Part shown: in pieces, positions 6,115 to 10,211 of the stretch
How positions within the stretch are numbered: position 1 is the stretch's first letter
Layout of the letters: the number at the start of each line of letters is the position of its first letter
NCBI GenBank assembly: GCA_016550415.1
Contig: JABXGU010000575.1
Location: 1 to 10,211, forward strand
Direction: 5' to 3'
Length of the DNA: 10,211 nucleotides
Origin: an archaeon
Lineage (GTDB): Archaea > Asgardarchaeota > Hermodarchaeia > Hermodarchaeales > Hermodarchaeaceae
Made by a program: the position numbers and the translations under genes
The notes under the pieces: generated by a model
Database searches by the model: none
Seen by the model: the letters and a program-made list of their open reading frames with translations, nothing else
What the model was told of the DNA's origin: nothing

Positions 6115-7425
6115 GTGAACGTGAAGGTGGGTATTCGACGAGAAGACAAATCGTTCGAATTGCGTACGCCGATTGTACCAAAGGATGTAAGGGAACTTGC
6201 GGCAAAACACGGGTTAGAGTTCAGTGTAGAACCATCAAAGCAACGGGCTTACTCAGAGGAAATCTACCAAAAAATGGGTGCAAAGATTGGGAGGCTTCGA
6301 GGGAGTTCAATACCTGTAATCTTTGGTTTGAAGGAAATTCCCAGCAAAGAATTTGAAAAAGACAAAGTCTACCTCTTCTTTGCACATGTGATCAAGGGTC
6401 AACCCTATAATATGCCAATGTTACGCCAGATACTCAAAGTGGGTGCTACACTCATTGATTATGAAAGGATTATAGATGTTAAATCAGGTAGGCGGTTAAT
6501 CTTCTTTGGTAATTGGGCAGGATATGCAGGAATGGCTGAAACACTTAGAGCAATCGGTCAGCGCTTGAAATATGAAGAAATTGCTCCCAACCCCTTTTCT
6601 GAGCTACGCCCAACCTATGAATATGATGGACTCAAAGCACTAGAAGCTGCCATTGAACATGTTGGTAAACGGATAAAGACTGAAGGAGTTGCACCAAAGC
6701 TTGCTCCCTTTGTAGTAGGCTTCATAGGCTATGGCAATACATCACGAGGTGCACAAGCAATCTTTGACCTGCTACCATACCAAGAGATTGCTCCTGAAGA
6801 GCTTTCAAATCTTAAACCAAATCTAAATTCACTCTATAAAGTGATATTTCGTGAAGAGCATACAGTGCGTCCACATGATCCTACTTCAACCTTTGATTTA
6901 CAACATTACTATGAACATGGCAAAGCAAAGTACGAGTCCCAATTTTCTCAATATCTTCCCTATCTGAGTATATTGATGAACTGCATCTATTGGAGCGATA
7001 AATATCCCCGTATGGTGACTCGAGCTGAACTCCTTGAACTTTGGGAGCTAACAAAGGGGAAACCCCGCCTCAAGGTTGTGGGTGACATTAGTTGTGATAT
7101 TGAAGGAGCAATCGAATTCACAGTTAATTCCACAAAACCAGACCACCCCACCTTTGTGTATAATCCCAATACTGGTAAGGCAACTCTCGGTATTGAAGGC
7201 GCAGGTGTTGTAGTCATGGCAGTTGATAATCTGCCCACCGAGCTTCCCCGTGAATCATCCACTTCTTTTAGCGAAGCTCTTCGCCGTTTTATCCCAGTCA
7301 TCGCAAAGGCAGATTATACCGTACCCTTTAAACAATTGGATCTCCCACCTGAGGTTAAGAAGGCGGTTATTGTTTATCGGGGCCGGTTGACTCCGGAATA
7401 TCAATATCTCAAGGAATACTTGTAA
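6115..7425 (+). CDS. lysine-ketoglutarate reductase (saccharopine-forming), LKR half of eukaryotic AASS
   Basis: 436 aa. It would catalyse lysine + 2-oxoglutarate + NAD(P)H to saccharopine, or the reverse; the fold is shared with fungal Lys1 and alanine dehydrogenase. It aligns along its whole length with the N-terminal half of animal bifunctional AASS: the opening GIRREDKSFELRTPIVP, Lys73 in FGLKE and His91 in FFAHVIKGQ (the Lys/His pair of the LYS1/LKR active site), FGNWAGYAGM (131-140), the dinucleotide-binding GYGNTSRGAQ (205-214), NCIYW (289-293), GDISCDIEGAIEF (323-335) and DNLPTELPRE (371-380). The GTG start is supported by AGGAG nine bases upstream. The downstream gene, 43 bases away, is the matching SDH half. 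Cofactor preference cannot be read. Flow may be towards lysine breakdown, as in animals and plants, or lysine synthesis, as in fungi. Confidence 0.93.
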   Translation: MNVKVGIRREDKSFELRTPIVPKDVRELAAKHGLEFSVEPSKQRAYSEEIYQKMGAKIGRLRGSSIPVIFGLKEIPSKEFEKDKVYLFFAHVIKGQPYNMPMLRQILKVGATLIDYERIIDVKSGRRLIFFGNWAGYAGMAETLRAIGQRLKYEEIAPNPFSELRPTYEYDGLKALEAAIEHVGKRIKTEGVAPKLAPFVVGFIGYGNTSRGAQAIFDLLPYQEIAPEELSNLKPNLNSLYKVIFREEHTVRPHDPTSTFDLQHYYEHGKAKYESQFSQYLPYLSILMNCIYWSDKYPRMVTRAELLELWELTKGKPRLKVVGDISCDIEGAIEFTVNSTKPDHPTFVYNPNTGKATLGIEGAGVVVMAVDNLPTELPRESSTSFSEALRRFIPVIAKADYTVPFKQLDLPPEVKKAVIVYRGRLTPEYQYLKEYL

Positions 7426-7452
7426 GATAAGACCATAAAATTTCACAAAATT

Positions 7453-7457
7453 GGAGG
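7453..7457 (+). promoter_or_regulatory. Shine-Dalgarno GGAGG deciding the SDH start
   Basis: GGAGG lies 11 bases before the ATG at 7469-7471. A TTG at 7451-7453 overlaps this site and would prepend six residues not expected before a Rossmann strand, so the ATG is preferred. Confidence 0.6.
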
Positions 7458-7468
7458 CAAAGATAGAA

Positions 7469-8791
7469 ATGAAACATGTGCTGGTTTTGGGTGCAGGCTT
7501 GGTAGCCCGACCCTATGTTGAGTATATGCTAGAACATGAATATCAAGTGACTGTTGCTAGTCGAACAGTGAGTAAGGCAGAACGACTTATCGGTGATCAT
7601 CCTAATGGTACAGCCCGCGCATTTGATATCAAACAGCAAAGTAATGAACTACCCAATCTTGTGAAACCTGCAGACCTCGTTGTTTCTCTGTTACCATACA
7701 TTTTCCATGTCCAAGTAGCGAAAGAATGTATTCGACATAAAACGGACATGGTAACTGCATCATATGCTTCAGAGGAGATGCGAGCCCTTGATTCCAAAGC
7801 AAGAAAAGCAGGCATTATTTTGCTCAATGAGTGCGGTGTTGATCCAGGTCAGGACCATATGAGTGCCATGAAGATTATCCATAAAGCCCAATCATCAGGT
7901 GGACAAATAATCTCCTTTACCAGTTTTTGCGGTGGACTACCTGCTCCTGATGCGAACACAAACCCCTTTGGTTATAAATTGTCATGGAGTCCACGAGGTG
8001 TCCTAATGGCTGGACGTAACTCAGCTCTTTTTCTCAAGGATGGAAAAGAAGTACTGATCCCAGGAGAAGAACTTTTCACCCACTGCCATAAGGAGACGAT
8101 CCCAGGTCTCGGAGATTTCGAAGGATACCCTAACCGGGATTCGCTTCAATATATTGACATCTACGGTCTCAAGGGGGTAAAGACAATGCTGAGAGGAACA
8201 CTCCGATATCCTGGCTGGTGCGAAACAATGTACGCAATCAGTAAGCTCGGATTACTCGATCTGACCGAGCAGCCACTCCAAGGTGAAACCTATGATAATT
8301 TCATGCGAAAACTAATCGGCGTATCTTCTAGCAAGAATGTGATGCTGGAAACAGCGAATTACTTGAAATTACCAGTCGAGGGCGATCTTCTTAGTAAGTT
8401 AAGGTGGTTGGGATTGTTTGAAGACCGTCCAATTCCATTGGAAAAGGGTGCAGCTATTGATGTTGTAACCAGCCTCTTTGAAGAAAAACTCCAATATGGA
8501 GCAGGTGAACGTGACATGCTTATTATGCAGCACAAATTTTTCATTGAATTACCGGATGGCAAACACGAGAATGTGCGATCAACCCTCATCGATTATGGAA
8601 TCCCCCACGGCGACTCAAGTATGAGCCGTACCGTAGCACTCCCAGTAGCTATAGCCTCACATCTTATTCTTAAGGGTGAAATACAGCTTAAGGGAGTCCA
8701 AATCCCCATCCTACCAGAACTCTACGAACCAATCCTAAGTGAACTTACACAACTTGGTATAACCTTTGAAGAAGAAACCACCAAAGCCTAG
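7469..8791 (+). CDS. saccharopine dehydrogenase (glutamate-forming), SDH half of eukaryotic AASS
   Basis: 440 aa. It would oxidise saccharopine to 2-aminoadipate 6-semialdehyde and glutamate, or act in reverse as fungal Lys9 saccharopine reductase. Features match the C-terminal half of animal AASS in order: an N-terminal Rossmann start with GAGLVARP (8-15), SLLPY (73-77), MVTASY (94-99), GVDPGQDHM (123-131), CGGLPAP (154-160), SWSPRGVLM (172-180), EGYPNRDS (218-225), RGTLRY (242-247) and, near the end, the MSRTVALP region (385-392). The catalytic/C-terminal domain spans about 123-430 and the length equals the eukaryotic domain. It starts at ATG behind GGAGG, 43 bases after the LKR stop, so co-transcription is very likely. 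No frameshift or missing motif is seen. Confidence 0.94.
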   Translation: MKHVLVLGAGLVARPYVEYMLEHEYQVTVASRTVSKAERLIGDHPNGTARAFDIKQQSNELPNLVKPADLVVSLLPYIFHVQVAKECIRHKTDMVTASYASEEMRALDSKARKAGIILLNECGVDPGQDHMSAMKIIHKAQSSGGQIISFTSFCGGLPAPDANTNPFGYKLSWSPRGVLMAGRNSALFLKDGKEVLIPGEELFTHCHKETIPGLGDFEGYPNRDSLQYIDIYGLKGVKTMLRGTLRYPGWCETMYAISKLGLLDLTEQPLQGETYDNFMRKLIGVSSSKNVMLETANYLKLPVEGDLLSKLRWLGLFEDRPIPLEKGAAIDVVTSLFEEKLQYGAGERDMLIMQHKFFIELPDGKHENVRSTLIDYGIPHGDSSMSRTVALPVAIASHLILKGEIQLKGVQIPILPELYEPILSELTQLGITFEEETTKA

Positions 8792-8890
8792 TTTTGATTA
8801 GGTAAGACTGACATTTAAAGGAAACACAATACACACTACACAACATTAGCAGTCACTAACCCATAAAGATAGAAAAAGAGATGTGATTTC
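8792..8890 (+). other. short intergenic gap before membrane-protein gene
   Basis: Ninety-nine AT-rich bases. A TATA-like atttaaagg near 8812-8820 could place a transcription start near 8845, leaving a leader of about 45 bases. GTGAT lies three bases before the ATG at 8891, a short spacing for a ribosome site. I see no hairpin or strong T-tract after the SDH stop, so read-through from the LKR/SDH operon is possible. Confidence 0.3.
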
Positions 8891-9823
8891 ATGGAACGAA
8901 GAGAATTCATAGCCTCCATTGCAATTCTCATATGCATTGGAGTAGACGTACTATGGGCACTTTTGACTTTGGTTTTGCCGATACTAATTGGTTATACAAG
9001 CGATTTGGTTCCACTACTTCCAGGAAACGCTATAACAGACTGGCTCATCCTTTGGTATCTAATACCACTCCTTTCAGTTCCCCTCTACATTCTATTAGCT
9101 AACATCACATCCCGATGGCTGGTATTACCCCTCAACAGACTTCTAAATCCTGGACACGAGGTCTATTACTTTGGTCCTGAGACAACACGAAAGCATTCGA
9201 TTTATACACTGGTTCGTCGTGCCTTCTTTGCAGTTATCCTAATGTTTGGAATAGCCCTTTCAATCACTAAGTTCCTACCAACTGAAGTCCAAATCCTTCA
9301 CTACACTGAGGCATTCGAGAATACCCCCATATTCAACGAGATGAATCAAGCCCTTATTTTAATGCCACTCATCTTTCCCTTCCTTGCTCTTATCCTCCCC
9401 TCCTCCTGGTTAATCGAAGACGCAAATCTAGTTTTCCATACCTCCCCAAGCAGCGGCCCTCAAGAGCTGAAAAACGCAGGACTAACACTCACAACCCTAC
9501 TGAAGGGGTTTGCAGGCATCTTCGTAATTCTTGACTATATCCGCCTTGCTTGGAACATTGCTATTGCATTCCCAACTTGGCTGTTAGGAGCGCCTCCATG
9601 GGTACCCCTTTGGCTATTCTTCATCATCACATTTGTAAACCCCTTTGTCTATCTCTTCATGCCACTTCTCGCGCTAATAGTGTACTACAGATTCTTTCCT
9701 AGCCTACGTGATAAATTCGTGCGATATATGAAGTCGAAAGGCACTGTAGAGATTTCTCAGGTAGGGGCAGTTGATGTAGACATATCAGAAGTTCTTGGGT
9801 CCAAAGAACCTGTTGAAAAATAG
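8891..9823 (+). CDS. multi-pass membrane protein of unknown function (310 aa)
   Basis: About six membrane segments are visible, near residues 8-34, 50-70, 108-127, 152-171, 205-228 and 238-266. A polar loop at 84-107 (NPGHEVYYFGPETTRKHS) and another at 172-204 separate them. The last segment is followed by a basic patch (RFFPSLRDKFVRYMKSKG, 267-284) and an acidic tail (to 310), so the C-terminus is probably cytoplasmic. I see no transporter, protease or kinase signature and do not recognise the family. The start is an ATG at 8891. It follows the SDH gene on the same strand after 99 bases, so it could belong to the same transcript. An import or export role for lysine or related metabolites would be pure inference. 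Confidence 0.82.
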   Translation: MERREFIASIAILICIGVDVLWALLTLVLPILIGYTSDLVPLLPGNAITDWLILWYLIPLLSVPLYILLANITSRWLVLPLNRLLNPGHEVYYFGPETTRKHSIYTLVRRAFFAVILMFGIALSITKFLPTEVQILHYTEAFENTPIFNEMNQALILMPLIFPFLALILPSSWLIEDANLVFHTSPSSGPQELKNAGLTLTTLLKGFAGIFVILDYIRLAWNIAIAFPTWLLGAPPWVPLWLFFIITFVNPFVYLFMPLLALIVYYRFFPSLRDKFVRYMKSKGTVEISQVGAVDVDISEVLGSKEPVEK

Positions 9824-9913
9824 ACTGCAAAATGGATTCAATTCATCGAATATTTCTAGCTTATCTTCACTATATTATCCAAGGTTTCTAACTGCAGAAA
9901 CGCACCGCTTTCT
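9824..9913. other. convergent intergenic gap with T-rich tracts
   Basis: Ninety bases separate the stop of the membrane-protein gene from the stop of the convergent partial gene. The plus strand carries a pyrimidine-rich stretch (tatttctagcttatcttc, about 9851-9868) that could end the plus-strand transcript. I see nothing else. Confidence 0.3.
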
Positions 9914-10210
9914 CTAATATATAAATGGTCGGCGTTTTTCATAGAGAACGAGTGCCATCTTATGCGAGCTTTGTCTCATCCAGGGCAACTTCTTGTTGGT
10001 TTGAAATTGTTTTTGGTGAAGACACATGAAATCATTAATTCCATGGGCTTTAGCTGCTTGAAGTTGAACCGATAACGCTGATAGAAAGGCTTCATCATCG
10101 AGAGCATAAATTGTGCAACACCATTGCTTAGAGTCAGGTTCCGTTTGTTCAAAGCCAAAAGAGATCGATCTTACACTTCCAGTGTCTTCCCCCTTCCAGA
10201 ACTGGGCAAA
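9914..10210 (-). CDS. C-terminal fragment of an unrecognised soluble protein (start outside window)
   Basis: Reading the minus strand from the right edge, one frame is open for 98 codons to a TAG at 9914-9916. The peptide looks like a genuine protein end: GSVRSISFGFEQTEPDSKQWCCTI (possible strands), ALDDEAFLSALSVQLQAAKAHGIND (a helix followed by a strand-turn), then LPWMRQSSHKMALVLYEKRRPFIY at the end. The helix, HGI-turn and final aromatic/basic strand vaguely recall the ends of GNAT acetyltransferases, but no acetyl-CoA motif is visible, so I do not assign a family. It is convergent with the membrane-protein gene. No credible start codon is seen, and the N-terminal part lies beyond 10211. 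Confidence 0.65.
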   Translation of the reverse strand, partial: FAQFWKGEDTGSVRSISFGFEQTEPDSKQWCCTIYALDDEAFLSALSVQLQAAKAHGINDFMCLHQKQFQTNKKLPWMRQSSHKMALVLYEKRRPFIY

Positions 10211-10211
10211 C

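Noticed and set aside
9976..10158. Minus-strand frame of 60 codons near the right edge
   Set aside because: It overlaps the longer, more protein-like open frame 9914-10210 on the same strand in another phase and lacks a ribosome site.

Overview
The window looks like chromosomal DNA of an archaeon, possibly an Asgard (Thorarchaeota-like) lineage. The archaeal call rests on three points: a protein of the class I lysyl-tRNA synthetase fold, T-rich rather than hairpin-type gene ends, and AT-rich TATA-like boxes about 27 bases before likely starts. Several starts are GTG, and the Shine-Dalgarno-like sites are AGGAG, GGAGG and GGTGAT. The Asgard suggestion rests mainly on the strongly eukaryote-like lysine-ketoglutarate reductase and saccharopine dehydrogenase pair. 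It is an inference, not a demonstrated placement. I see no insertion sequence, tRNA, rRNA or CRISPR array.

Left end (1-798): the 3' end of a plus-strand gene whose product ends in a Pro/Thr/Lys-rich repetitive linker and a short charged helix. A small unrecognised minus-strand gene follows, convergent with it.

Left-centre (799-3661, minus strand): an HflX-type ribosome-associated GTPase lies upstream of a full-length class I LysRS homologue. The homologue keeps the overall fold signatures, but both lysines of its KMSKS-type loop are replaced and a conserved acidic motif is lost. It looks like a repurposed or altered paralogue. Between HflX and the next gene (3719-4006) is a non-coding stretch with two perfect, nested 9-bp inverted repeats and internal hairpins, a candidate structured RNA.

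Centre (4007-5946, minus strand): a small integral membrane protein of unknown function, and an M20-family metallopeptidase with a complete set of metal and catalytic residues.

Right-centre (6115-8791, plus strand): two adjacent genes encode the two halves of the eukaryotic bifunctional enzyme AASS (LKR then SDH) as separate proteins in the same order as the eukaryotic fusion. Together they would interconvert lysine plus 2-oxoglutarate and aminoadipate semialdehyde plus glutamate through saccharopine.

Right end (8891-10211): a roughly six-helix membrane protein of unknown function, and the C-terminal 98 residues of a convergent minus-strand gene that begins outside the window.

The strongest leads are the split eukaryote-like LKR/SDH operon, the degenerate LysRS paralogue downstream of HflX, and the inverted-repeat-rich intergenic element.
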